From: an uncultured Geobacteraceae bacterium | Lineage (GTDB): Bacteria; Desulfobacterota; Desulfuromonadia; Geobacterales; Pseudopelobacteraceae | Assembly: GCA_903875605.1 (NCBI GenBank) | Contig: CAIQWT010000061.1 | Span: 62,001 to 126,000 of the forward strand | Reading direction: 5' to 3' | Length of the DNA stretch: 64,000 nucleotides | In this document: positions 8,097 through 17,053 of the stretch, in pieces | Layout of the letters: each line of letters begins with the position of its first letter | Position numbering within the stretch: the stretch's first letter is position 1 | The notes under the pieces: model-generated | What the model saw: the letters and a program-made list of their open reading frames with translations, nothing else | The model's database searches: none | What the model was told of the DNA's origin: nothing | Made by a program: the position numbers and the translations under genes

Positions 8097-11000
8097 TTGT
8101 GATCTTCTCCTGTTTGAATCAAGCTATTTTGCAAATTTTCGAGAGGCACAGCAGGAATCGTAAAAAAGAACGTACTGCCCTTGCCTTGCACACTCTCAAC
8201 CCAAATACTTCCGCCGTGGAATTCGACGATTTCCCGGCATATAGGCAATCCGAGGCCGGTACCTTTAGGTTTGTCCGTTAGCGTGTCACCGACCTGCCTG
8301 AACTTTTCAAACACTTTGTCCTGATCCTCCGGGCTGATGCCGATTCCAGTGTCGGTGATGCCGACCTGAATGAATTGCCTACCCTGGTATTCTGGCGTCA
8401 AGATGGTATGAATGGTTATGGAACCGTCATTGGTAAACTTCCAGGCGTTGGAGAGCAGGTTTATTACCACCTGAATCAAGCGGTCACGGTCGCCGTATAT
8501 TTGCGGCAGCCCTTCATCGCTTTCTTTTATCAGCTCCAGACTTTTCTGTTCTAACAGCGAGGAGACCGCCGTTGCTGCCCGATTGATGATCTCGGAAATC
8601 GAAATTTGCTGCACGTTCCAGGTGATCTTGCCGGCTTCCATTTTAGCGAGATCAAGAACATCATCGATCAGAACGGTGAGTCGTTCTCCCTCAATTACAA
8701 TAATTTCAGTGACCTCCCGGATTTGTCCCAGAGCTTTGGCTGCTTTTTTGTCTTCAAGTTTGAGTGCCGGCAGCACGGACTCGTCAAGCTTCTTTTTGAT
8801 AATCCGGGCAAAGCCGAGTACCGAAGTGAGTGGAGTCCGTAATTCATGAGATACAGTACTTAGGAAGCTGGATTTAATTCTGTTAGCTTCTTCTGCCGCT
8901 TCTTCAGCTCTCTTTCGGATTTGTATCTCTTCGCTTAATTCCTTCGTTCGTTCCTCTACCTTCTGTTCCAGAGTGCGGCTGTACACTTCCAGTTCGCTGG
9001 TGGCAGATTTTAGCCCCTCATACAACCGGGCGTTTTCGATTGAAATGGCAATTTGCGATGAGAGTAGATCAAGTACCTTGAGTCTTTGTTTGGTGAATGC
9101 TCCGGTGGCGAGATTGTTTTCCAGATAGAGGACGCCGGTCATTCTCCCCTGATTGATAATGGGGGTGCAGAGAACTGATTTAGGCATATTTTCAAGAATG
9201 TACGGATCGTGGGTAAATTTGCCGCTTGTGGCGGCATCATCCAGTACTACATGATCATTCGTTCTGGTCACATAGTTGATGACAGATTCCGGCAGAGTTC
9301 TGCAGCCGTCAACCGCCAAGGATAACAGCACAATTGTGCTGTCGGGGTCTGTTGTACCCTCGGCCTCGATGAATAGTTTGCCGTCCCTTTTCAGAATAAG
9401 CAGCCCACGGGTGGCTCCAGCGTTTTCAATAACAAAACCGAGTAATAGGTGCAGCAACCGATCAAGATAAACCTCTCCAGAAATGGCCTGAGACACTTTG
9501 ATAACTGTCATCATGTCCAGAGTCCCGCTGCCGCTGGTTGTTGACGCTGCAGTAGAGGTATGAGTGATCTCTTCATTTAAGGAGGGTATCATCTCCTGAG
9601 TGGTACACCAGTCGGGGTAACAATCCTCCAGAAGTTTCACTTTTGCACTTGCACCCCAGGTGTTAAAGCCGTCACGGGCTTTTAAAATGCAGGCTTGCGC
9701 GGCTGTGCCAGCTCCCTGCGTCATATACACTCTGGCCGTCAGTTCGGAGGCAATTGCCACACAGTGAATGAATCCATTCACTCTTGCGGAAGCGGCCGCT
9801 TTCTCAAGAAGACTGATTGCCTGATATGACGCTCCGTTTATGCGGGCGATTTCCCCCGCCACCAACAGCTCTTTATGTTGGAAATTCTCCGGGCTGTGTT
9901 TGGCCCAGCCGGCAAGCTTCCTGAGGTTTCTCTTCAGAAGCGCTTTAAGGCGCAACTGCCGCAATAACGACAGTCCAGGCCAGGCAGAAGTCACTGCCAG
10001 AGAAAAATATAGATAGTGATCTGCATGATACGACTGACAGAGTGCCTCTTCGGATAACTTCTCGGATTCTTCGGCCATGTCCAGGGCGTTTTCATAGTCG
10101 CCAAGGATATAGAACGTCATGCATTTGAAAAGGTAGTACCCCTGTAATGGGACTAATGCCTTTTTAACTTTCATAATGATCAGTTGCTCTGCTTCGTTGT
10201 TATTACCGTCGGATAAACTTGTAAGCCCAATGCTCCTGCCCTTCAGGCAGAGGGCCGCCTGTTGCACAACCATTACGAAGAGAACCGCATCTTCGTTTTG
10301 AACTCTCCGCAGGAATTCGAGATACCGCTGTCCCTCTCCCATAAGAGTATCAAGAGGACTGCCAAGCGTTAACAGGTGGAGGATACGGGCCAGTAGCGAA
10401 TAACCGGCATACATGAGGTCACCGCTCCTTAGGCAATCCTGGAAAATATCCTTAAGGGCTTCAGCCCCCTGCACAAGCGGTTTCTTGCGGTGGGCAATGA
10501 AATTTTGAAATACAAAGGCGGTCTTACCGGCAGCAAGGATATTTCCGGATTGTTCATTAAGCCTGATCGCCAGGATGCCAAAGTCATAGCCGGCATCAAA
10601 CTCACCAAAAGCGGCAGTAATCATCATTCCATAAAGTGCGTAAGCTACTGAAGACAGGGCGTTGTTGCCATGCTCGAGTGATAAGTTGACCATCATCATG
10701 GCGATCAGAGCAAACTGGTTTTTATCATGCAGGTAAGATGGCGCTCCGATGTTCGACAAAATGCTCATTATGGCCAGGCGGTCAGGATCGGACATCTCCG
10801 GCAGTCGGATCAGCTCTGCAATAGCGGCATATCCCTCGCGTTTTCTTTTCGCCCGAAGCTGTCTGGATTTTAGGTACTGCATTAATATGGCCGGCTTGCC
10901 GGGAGTGAATGGCAGAGATACTCCGAAAAGTTCAAGCGCCTCAGCACCAAGTTTTATAGCTTCTCCGAAACGCCCAAGGTTGGCGCAGAGGACTATTTTG

Positions 11001-13486
11001 ATATTGTAGACAACCGCCTTCTCTGCGGGGGAGCGAAGGTTTCGGAGGTTCTCGTCAAATAGCCGTTCTGCCTGTTCGAAATTACTGCAGAGCAATTCAC
11101 ATTCAAGCCGTTTTATATGAAGAGCGCTGGTCAGATCATAGTCATTCTGCCATGGATTGTCCGTCAACAGTTCCATGCCGGCGGTGAGATATTTTAGGCC
11201 GGATTCGTAGGCGTTGGAGGCCAGTGCTTTTTCTCCGGCCCTCAAACTAAGCCCGGCTACCAATCGCCTCTCTGTCGGATCATTAATCAGCGTCCGCGTG
11301 TTGTCCAGATGGTTTAATATATCAAACAAACGTGCTTCGCGCTCCTCTGGAGAGGCTATCTCCAACAGTTGCCGCCCGATCCTGATGTGGATCGCACGCC
11401 TGTCATCTTCCTCCATAAGCATGTAGGAAGCCTGTTGGACTCCATCGTGGATGAAAGAGAACGTCACAGGCATCTGTGCTTCGTCCCAGCCTTCGATACG
11501 GAAGCTGCCATCGGTAATTATGAATCCGCCACTGATGGCAGGATAAAGATCTCGAGCCGTAGCACCCGGCGCTTGCATCATAACGTGGGCGAGAGTGGCG
11601 AGGGTGAACTGGTTGCCTATACAGGCCCCGAAACTCAATGTATGCCGGGTGGCATCCGGCAAATTTCGCAGCTTTCCGGCTATTAAATCCGCCATGCTGT
11701 CAGCGATTCGAACCTGCTCAATACGCTTTAAATTCCACCCCCAACTATTTGTTGAAGCTTCAAAAGTCAGCAGTCCTTCATCATGGAGCGTCTTTAAAAG
11801 TTCATTGATAAAGTACGGATTTCCTCCGGTTTTGGTGAGCAGCAGATCTGCCAGCGGTCGAGAGTCTTTTTCGGGGCGGGTAAACGATTCACCGATCAGT
11901 CTGGTTATGTCGCCGGACCCTAGTGGTCCTAGCGAAATAGTGTGATGAACTGCTCCGGAATCCTGAATTTCCTCCATGGTGCGCATTAAAGGATGAGTGC
12001 TGTCCACTTCGTTGTCGCGGTAAGCTCCAATCAGCAGGACATGGCGCGTATCAGGGGCGGATATAATGTTATGTATCAGTTTCAGGGATGCGGTGTCGGC
12101 CCAATGGAGGTCGTCTGTAAAAATAACAAGCGGGTGCTCTCTTCTGGCAAAAACACCAACGAACTGTCGGAAAACCAGATTAAAACGATTTTGTGATTCA
12201 GCAGAAGGAAGTTCCGGCAATGCTGGTTGCTCGCCAATAATCTGTTGTACTTCAGGTATTACATCTATAATTACCTGGCCGTTGCGATCGATGGCTTCCG
12301 TCAACTGTTTTTTCCAACGATTTATAGCGGTGTCACTTTCGGTAAGAATCTGGTTAACCAGATCGCGAAAGGCCTGGATCAAGCATACATAGGGGGTGTC
12401 ACGCTGGAACTGATCAAATTTTCCGCTGATAAAATAACCGTGATGCTTGACAACCGGTTTGTGAATTTCCCTGACAATGCTCGATTTGCCTATTCCGGAG
12501 TAGCCGGTCACAAGCACAAGTTCTGACCCGCCTTCACAGACCCGTTCAAAGGCGTCGAGCAGGGTTGAAATTTCTTTGTCTCTACCGTAGAGCTTTTGAG
12601 CGATTTGAAAACGATTCGAAATGTCCTGACCGCCGGGTATAAAAAAAGTGATTCTTCCGGCTGAACCAAGCTGTTCAATGCACATTTCAAGGTCTGCGAC
12701 GAGGCCTTTGGCGCTCTGATAGCGTTCTTCGGCTGTCTTGGCCATTAATCTCATTATTATGGCAGAGAGCGTTTCCGGAATTTCGCCATTAACCAGATGG
12801 GGGTGGATTGGAGGCCTGGCAATATGACAGTGCACCCATTCCAGCTGGTCTTTCGCTTGAAATGGGAGTCGCCCGGTCAGCAGCTCGTAAAAAGATACGC
12901 CGGTAGAATAAAAGTCGGTACGATAGTCTACTGCCCGGTTCATGCGTCCGGTCTGCTCAGGAGACATGTAGATGACGCTGCCCTCAAAAAAGTCGGAGAT
13001 AACCGCTGTGTAATATTCCTGTTGCAGGCGTGATGAAATGCCGAAGTCTGTTATTTTTGTTACACTGTTAGATGGATTTACTATGAAGTTGGAAGGTTTA
13101 ATGTCTTTATGGACGATTTGGCGGGAATGTAATTCACCAAGTGCTTTCGCAATCTGAACTGCGCATTTGAGGAATCCGGCAGTGTCCATTCCTTCTGCCG
13201 GTATACGGCTTTTCAGTGATACTCCGCCAAAGTCTTCAAGAATCAACGCCGGGACTCCGTCGCATGATTCGAGGGCTATGGTTGCTACTACATTGTCAAG
13301 ATGGAGGTCTCTGCCGATTTCGTATTCATGTTTCAGGCGGCCGAAGTTTTCTGGTGTGGCGTACTCAGGTTGCAGGGTTTTGATGACTACCGGCAGGGAA
13401 TCGTGACTACGCATTCCTTGATAGACTACTGTACGGTTGCCACGGTATAGAAGCGTAGATATGCAGTATCCGGGGATGACAATCAT
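8093..13486 (-). CDS. Giant hybrid signalling protein: Ser/Thr kinase, AAA ATPase, TPR-like region, GAF, histidine kinase
   Basis: A 1797-residue soluble protein with two kinase types in one chain. Residues 1-275 are a Hanks-type Ser/Thr kinase with Lys36, HKDIKPSN (Asp128) and DFG at 147-149. About 300-560 is a predicted AAA_16-type ATPase with Walker A GYSGIGKS (328-335) and a Walker B FTDDLHWAD. A long helical TPR-like region follows to about 1250, then a GAF domain (about 1310-1450), a coiled coil, a HisKA box with His1547 in SHELRTP, and an HATPase domain with NLLSNAWKF, DTGIGI and GTGLGLP. This architecture is known from cyanobacteria and some proteobacteria. No receiver domain is attached; the adjacent response regulator supplies it. 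The gene leads a four-gene overlapping operon. Confidence 0.92.
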   Translation of the reverse strand: MIVIPGYCISTLLYRGNRTVVYQGMRSHDSLPVVIKTLQPEYATPENFGRLKHEYEIGRDLHLDNVVATIALESCDGVPALILEDFGGVSLKSRIPAEGMDTAGFLKCAVQIAKALGELHSRQIVHKDIKPSNFIVNPSNSVTKITDFGISSRLQQEYYTAVISDFFEGSVIYMSPEQTGRMNRAVDYRTDFYSTGVSFYELLTGRLPFQAKDQLEWVHCHIARPPIHPHLVNGEIPETLSAIIMRLMAKTAEERYQSAKGLVADLEMCIEQLGSAGRITFFIPGGQDISNRFQIAQKLYGRDKEISTLLDAFERVCEGGSELVLVTGYSGIGKSSIVREIHKPVVKHHGYFISGKFDQFQRDTPYVCLIQAFRDLVNQILTESDTAINRWKKQLTEAIDRNGQVIIDVIPEVQQIIGEQPALPELPSAESQNRFNLVFRQFVGVFARREHPLVIFTDDLHWADTASLKLIHNIISAPDTRHVLLIGAYRDNEVDSTHPLMRTMEEIQDSGAVHHTISLGPLGSGDITRLIGESFTRPEKDSRPLADLLLTKTGGNPYFINELLKTLHDEGLLTFEASTNSWGWNLKRIEQVRIADSMADLIAGKLRNLPDATRHTLSFGACIGNQFTLATLAHVMMQAPGATARDLYPAISGGFIITDGSFRIEGWDEAQMPVTFSFIHDGVQQASYMLMEEDDRRAIHIRIGRQLLEIASPEEREARLFDILNHLDNTRTLINDPTERRLVAGLSLRAGEKALASNAYESGLKYLTAGMELLTDNPWQNDYDLTSALHIKRLECELLCSNFEQAERLFDENLRNLRSPAEKAVVYNIKIVLCANLGRFGEAIKLGAEALELFGVSLPFTPGKPAILMQYLKSRQLRAKRKREGYAAIAELIRLPEMSDPDRLAIMSILSNIGAPSYLHDKNQFALIAMMMVNLSLEHGNNALSSVAYALYGMMITAAFGEFDAGYDFGILAIRLNEQSGNILAAGKTAFVFQNFIAHRKKPLVQGAEALKDIFQDCLRSGDLMYAGYSLLARILHLLTLGSPLDTLMGEGQRYLEFLRRVQNEDAVLFVMVVQQAALCLKGRSIGLTSLSDGNNNEAEQLIIMKVKKALVPLQGYYLFKCMTFYILGDYENALDMAEESEKLSEEALCQSYHADHYLYFSLAVTSAWPGLSLLRQLRLKALLKRNLRKLAGWAKHSPENFQHKELLVAGEIARINGASYQAISLLEKAAASARVNGFIHCVAIASELTARVYMTQGAGTAAQACILKARDGFNTWGASAKVKLLEDCYPDWCTTQEMIPSLNEEITHTSTAASTTSGSGTLDMMTVIKVSQAISGEVYLDRLLHLLLGFVIENAGATRGLLILKRDGKLFIEAEGTTDPDSTIVLLSLAVDGCRTLPESVINYVTRTNDHVVLDDAATSGKFTHDPYILENMPKSVLCTPIINQGRMTGVLYLENNLATGAFTKQRLKVLDLLSSQIAISIENARLYEGLKSATSELEVYSRTLEQKVEERTKELSEEIQIRKRAEEAAEEANRIKSSFLSTVSHELRTPLTSVLGFARIIKKKLDESVLPALKLEDKKAAKALGQIREVTEIIVIEGERLTVLIDDVLDLAKMEAGKITWNVQQISISEIINRAATAVSSLLEQKSLELIKESDEGLPQIYGDRDRLIQVVINLLSNAWKFTNDGSITIHTILTPEYQGRQFIQVGITDTGIGISPEDQDKVFEKFRQVGDTLTDKPKGTGLGLPICREIVEFHGGSIWVESVQGKGSTFFFTIPAVPLENLQNSLIQTGEDHK

Positions 13487-13572
13487 GCAAAAACCTTTGC
13501 CCTGATGCCTCCTTAAAAGAAAAAGGCATTGAACGATAGATGTGTTTGCTCTTATGTTTCACTATTGCTGCA

Positions 13573-13601
13573 TATATAAAGGGATTATATTGAAAAGCCA
13601 A
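13573..13601 (-). promoter_or_regulatory. Probable sigma-70 promoter for the giant kinase operon
   Basis: On the minus strand TTGGCT and TATATA are separated by 17 bases, about 90 bases upstream of the start codon at 13486. A strong AAGGAGG also occurs in the leader but is 21 bases before the ATG and has no start codon of its own; a nearer AAAGG probably serves as the binding site. Confidence 0.45.
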
Positions 13602-13637
13602 CTGAAATGTGAGTTGTTTAACGGAAGGAGGTGTAAG

Positions 13638-14414
13638 CTAATTTTGTGAAGGAATGGTAGAGGAACGCTGAAGTTCGTTATATACGGGCAGCGGAAGCAG
13701 TTTACCGTCTGTTATGCGGAGCATACTGAAATGCAGATGTGTAGGGGAACGGCGTTTGGCTGCATTGAGCCCGCTGCGCCCCATGGTTGCCAACAGGTCG
13801 CCCGGCTTTACTATTGTCCCCGGTTCCACAAACAGCTCCTCATTATGGGCGTAGTAGACCAGCAGATCATTAGCGGGATCATAAACCCAGATATATTTTC
13901 CCCCACGCAGTTTACTTCCCTGCTGCCATTCTTTTTCAAACGCCACAACAACCCCGCCGGTCATGGATACGATCTGAACAGCTTTGCCACTGCGGTCATC
14001 GCGACTGTCCTGATTCCGGTCACGAATAAAAATGTCATACGCAGGGTGTCCGCCGTGACTGTTGCCGCTGAAGAAGTCGTAACCACGAGGGGTGAAGCCA
14101 TGATTCCCCCGCTTCTCTATAGCTCCGGCATTGTATCCTGCTACAGGGAAAACCCAGCTATTTGCCGGGTAATCCATGCCGTCTCGCAGGTAGTATTCCG
14201 TCCGGATTTCGGCCAGTCGGGTTAACAGTTCAGGACGAGTTGTGTCCTTACCGACTCTGCCATCACGAATTAGGGTATTAAATTTATTGAAAGCGGAACA
14301 AAGCGAGCTTTTTTCCTCAGTGGCTGATGTGGGTGCAGCTGCTGACGTCTCCGTAAAGAACGGCAGCAGCAGGCAGAAAAAAGCCATAAACAGCCCACAG
14401 TGGTTGTGTTTCAT
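13638..14414 (-). CDS. M23-family (LytM-type) peptidase, exported
   Basis: 258 residues with an N-terminal signal peptide (about 1-26, ending SAAAP). The LytM zinc site is complete: H123-x3-D127 in HGGHPAYD, His190 in YYAHNEE and the HLH pair at 226-228 in THLHFS. Such enzymes cleave peptidoglycan cross-links in the periplasm. AAGGAA precedes the ATG. It ends the minus-strand run that contains the two NosL genes, 51 bases after the second, which suggests cotranscription but not necessarily a shared function. With all metal ligands in place it is likely active and not a degenerate regulator. Confidence 0.88.
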   Translation of the reverse strand: MKHNHCGLFMAFFCLLLPFFTETSAAAPTSATEEKSSLCSAFNKFNTLIRDGRVGKDTTRPELLTRLAEIRTEYYLRDGMDYPANSWVFPVAGYNAGAIEKRGNHGFTPRGYDFFSGNSHGGHPAYDIFIRDRNQDSRDDRSGKAVQIVSMTGGVVVAFEKEWQQGSKLRGGKYIWVYDPANDLLVYYAHNEELFVEPGTIVKPGDLLATMGRSGLNAAKRRSPTHLHFSMLRITDGKLLPLPVYNELQRSSTIPSQN

Positions 14415-14465
14415 GAGGGTATTCCTTCAGTTTGACGGGATAATCTACTATATCCCACCGGTAAT

Positions 14466-14957
14466 TTACATCTTGTGGTCGTGCTGTTTGTGATCTTGCG
14501 GTTTCATGCTCTTTGTGCGTTCTGCTTCATCCTTTTCAGCGGCCTTAAGAGTCTCATCGAAAGCTGCCAACTTGCCGCCATTAACCTTGACAAAGGCTTC
14601 GGCGTCTTTTTTGTCAGCAAAAGCCCATTTGGCAACCTTGGTCATAACGCCTTTTTTACTACCACCAATAACCCATGTAGCTACTTTGGCATCGGTCAGT
14701 TTTTTGGTGTTGTAATCAGCAACCTGGAAAGATTTAACCTCTTTTTTAGCATCTTTAATGTCCGTCACCACGCAGTTGATGCTGCAGGTGCCGGCGCTGC
14801 TGCCATCGGCATAGCTTACCACCATGCGGCTGTGAGCAAATTTTGTGCGATCCATACCGCAATGCTTACAAGCATCCGGTGCTTCTACCTTGTCAGCGGC
14901 GAGACAGGTGGTTCCGAGTGATAATACGAGCAAAATGGCAATCCAGATTTTCTTCAT
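14466..14957 (-). CDS. NosL-family exported protein with His/Met-rich tail
   Basis: 163 residues: signal peptide (cleavage near LAAD, residue 21), then the NosL motif C30-x2-C33-G-M35 and a second pair C58-x3-C62 in GTCSINC. NosL proteins are copper(I)-binding periplasmic chaperones best known from nitrous oxide reductase assembly, but no nosZ is seen here. The C-terminus is rich in His and Met (QDHKQHDHKM), which fits a metal-binding tail. AGGAG lies 8 bases before the ATG; a longer upstream frame without a signal peptide was not used. The paralogue next to it lacks the tail. Confidence 0.82.
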   Translation of the reverse strand: MKKIWIAILLVLSLGTTCLAADKVEAPDACKHCGMDRTKFAHSRMVVSYADGSSAGTCSINCVVTDIKDAKKEVKSFQVADYNTKKLTDAKVATWVIGGSKKGVMTKVAKWAFADKKDAEAFVKVNGGKLAAFDETLKAAEKDEAERTKSMKPQDHKQHDHKM

Positions 14958-15042
14958 GTTGATGGTCTCCTTTTTAGATAGTAGTACTTCACTTATAACA
15001 CTATTTTCGTATAACAGACCAATATGTATGGTGATATAGCGT

Positions 15043-15513
15043 TTATTTGCGCAATTTCGGAGCTGCATCTTCTCCTGCAGCTGCCAGTGCTTCCGCCCAT
15101 GTAGAGACAGTGCCGCCGTAGGCCGCAACGAACTTTTGTGCAGTTTGATTGGTGGCAAATGCCCATTTAGCCCTCATTGTCATGACGCCACGCTTCTTGC
15201 CACCTATCACCCAGAAAGCTTTTTCCGCACCAATCAATTTTCTTGTGTCACGATCAGCAACCTTGTACGTGACACCCTCAGCGCCTTTACCGTTACCCAG
15301 TTCAGTAATCACACAGTGCAGCGAACAGGTACCAATCTGCCTGCCATCCCTGAATTCTAACAGCATCCGGCTGTAGCCGTAGGCTTTACGATCCATTCCG
15401 CATTGTTTGCAGTCGCGATGCTGATCGATATCAGTCTCTGCTAAGGCGGTTGTGGAAATGATGGATAGCAACATAACTGCGATTGAAAATACAAGGGATA
15501 TTCTTTGCTTCAT
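15043..15513 (-). CDS. NosL-family exported protein, second paralogue
   Basis: 156 residues with a signal peptide (about 1-26). It carries the same pattern as its neighbour: C35-x2-C38-G-M40 and C63-x3-C67 in GTCSLHC, with shared VIGGKKRGVMT and KWAFA segments, so the two arose by duplication. It has no His-rich tail. GGAG precedes the ATG. Genes run in one direction with the thioredoxin-like lipoprotein 28 bases upstream. Copper binding is known for NosL; whether this paralogue passes metal to another protein is inference. Confidence 0.82.
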   Translation of the reverse strand: MKQRISLVFSIAVMLLSIISTTALAETDIDQHRDCKQCGMDRKAYGYSRMLLEFRDGRQIGTCSLHCVITELGNGKGAEGVTYKVADRDTRKLIGAEKAFWVIGGKKRGVMTMRAKWAFATNQTAQKFVAAYGGTVSTWAEALAAAGEDAAPKLRK

Positions 15514-15541
15514 AACGACTCCAATAGTTATTTAATGACCA

Positions 15542-16081
15542 TCAGGGCAGGGCGCTGAGGTTTGCTCTCAGGTTGACTCCGTCACGATAATCTTCGTTCA
15601 TTCTGATAATGCCGGAACGATCTATCACCACCGTGGTGCCCATGGTGGCCTGGAATATATTGGTAAGACTATGGTTAGTATCGGCGAGTGTTGTAAAAAT
15701 ACCACCTGCATAACCATTTGCAGACGCGGAACTGGCCGCCTCTGCGATGCTTCCGGAAACATAGTCAACAAGGTAAAAGTTAACATCAGTATAAGATGGA
15801 GCAGTGTTGGCTCTCATGTTGTTCATGTGACTGTCGCAGATCGGGCACCACATGGTGAAGTAGAAGACAGCCCCTCTTTTTCCTGCTGTGGAGGATACCA
15901 ACGTTACATTGTTGCCATTTGAATCATAAACTGAAAAATCGGAAGATTTCTGGGTGACATTGCCGCCACTGCTGTCAGCCAACACAGAAGGGCGCTTATC
16001 TTCACCAGAAGGGATCAAATTATCACCGCAGCCAGACATAACAATTAGCAATAGCAATCCAACAAGTCTAAAGGAATACAT
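15542..16081 (-). CDS. Thioredoxin-fold (AhpC/TSA- or TlpA-like) lipoprotein
   Basis: 179 residues. A lipobox ends at Cys18 (IVMSGC), so the protein should be anchored to a membrane facing the periplasm. The thioredoxin-like domain follows with FYFTMWCPICDSH, giving a C79-P-I-C82 redox pair, and later GTTVVIDRSGII, a typical beta-strand of peroxiredoxin/TlpA folds. It may reduce or oxidise cysteine pairs of nearby NosL or barrel proteins; that is inferred from gene order. It overlaps the barrel gene by 14 bases. Confidence 0.75.
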   Translation of the reverse strand: MYSFRLVGLLLLIVMSGCGDNLIPSGEDKRPSVLADSSGGNVTQKSSDFSVYDSNGNNVTLVSSTAGKRGAVFYFTMWCPICDSHMNNMRANTAPSYTDVNFYLVDYVSGSIAEAASSASANGYAGGIFTTLADTNHSLTNIFQATMGTTVVIDRSGIIRMNEDYRDGVNLRANLSALP

Positions 16082-17048
16082 AACGCACCCCCACCGAAAT
16101 CACATCTGTTGCCGGGAAGTTTTCTCCCCAGCCGTTCATCTTAATAGCGTGATTCCATCCCGCTCTGGCACTCCAGTTATTATCGTTATTTGAATATGAA
16201 AGCGCCATGCCCACGGACTGCTTGTTGAAACCGCTGCCACTGTCCTGTTTTCCATTGAAACTGGCATCTGCTTCCTTCATGTAAGCGTAGGAAGCAGTTC
16301 CTGTTATGCTGTCGCCACCGGTGCCAATAACGTAAGTATAGCCGGTGGATAGCGATGCCGAGAATCGATCTCCCAAATCTTTTTTGTACGGCTCTACATA
16401 TTTCCCATATTCGCGATTGATTGTTCGCTCAAGGTATGTACCATAGGTGAGAGAAAGTGAGGTATTCCATGGGCGAATTGTTTTCTCAACCAATAGCGTA
16501 CCGTCCAGGCGATAAAATCCGCGACCGGTAATGTCAAAACTGCTCTGCTGGTTGTCGTACGGAGAGATGCCGGTGGGAACCAGCAGCGATAATCCCACTG
16601 ACACTCCAGGTGTCATGTCGCCAATATCACGCACCTTCCAGGCTGAATTGTCATCCAAAACCTCATACGTCAGAGATACTGCCGTGTCACCAAGTCCACT
16701 AGTCTGCGAAGAAACGCCCGAATAGCTGTTGTCGTTCCATACGTATGGCAGTGAAATACCTGCCTGCCAGTCTTTGGCAAAGCGGTAGCCTGACACGGCA
16801 TTGACCCTGTACTGTCTTAAATTAGAACCGGGTGGATCCGTAACATATTTTCTGCTTTGGTTCCAGTACCCATCGTAAAATTCAGTGTCAAAGGAAAGAT
16901 CGACAACAGCTACGGCGTATTTTGGAACAGTGAGAGATGCTGCCGAACCCCCACCGCAGCAGGAAGCAGCAAAGGAGTCGGTTGGGGAAATTGTGGCAGC
17001 CCCCACCAGGAGGGCTGCAATTGCGTAGGATGTAAAGTTAGAGGTCAT
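16068..17048 (-). CDS. Outer-membrane beta-barrel protein with N-terminal vicinal-cysteine motif
   Basis: 326 residues: a signal peptide (about 1-28), then AASCCGGGSAAS with adjacent Cys30 and Cys31 almost at the mature N-terminus. The remainder shows alternating polar/hydrophobic strands with frequent aromatic residues (FYRLDGTLLVEK, LSLTYGTYLE, ARAGWNHAIKMNGWG) and ends in VGVRYVFL, where a terminal aromatic residue near the C-terminus is typical of barrels. The ATG at 17048 begins 5 bases after the upstream stop; a longer upstream reading has no signal peptide and overlaps the previous gene. Function is unknown; the exposed cysteine pair suggests metal or thiol chemistry. Confidence 0.7.
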   Translation of the reverse strand: MTSNFTSYAIAALLVGAATISPTDSFAASCCGGGSAASLTVPKYAVAVVDLSFDTEFYDGYWNQSRKYVTDPPGSNLRQYRVNAVSGYRFAKDWQAGISLPYVWNDNSYSGVSSQTSGLGDTAVSLTYEVLDDNSAWKVRDIGDMTPGVSVGLSLLVPTGISPYDNQQSSFDITGRGFYRLDGTLLVEKTIRPWNTSLSLTYGTYLERTINREYGKYVEPYKKDLGDRFSASLSTGYTYVIGTGGDSITGTASYAYMKEADASFNGKQDSGSGFNKQSVGMALSYSNNDNNWSARAGWNHAIKMNGWGENFPATDVISVGVRYVFL

Positions 17049-17053
17049 AGTCG

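Noticed and set aside
14466-15513. Nitrous oxide reduction locus
   Set aside because: NosL proteins are present here and at 38696, but no nosZ, nosD, nosF or nosY-type gene is in the window.
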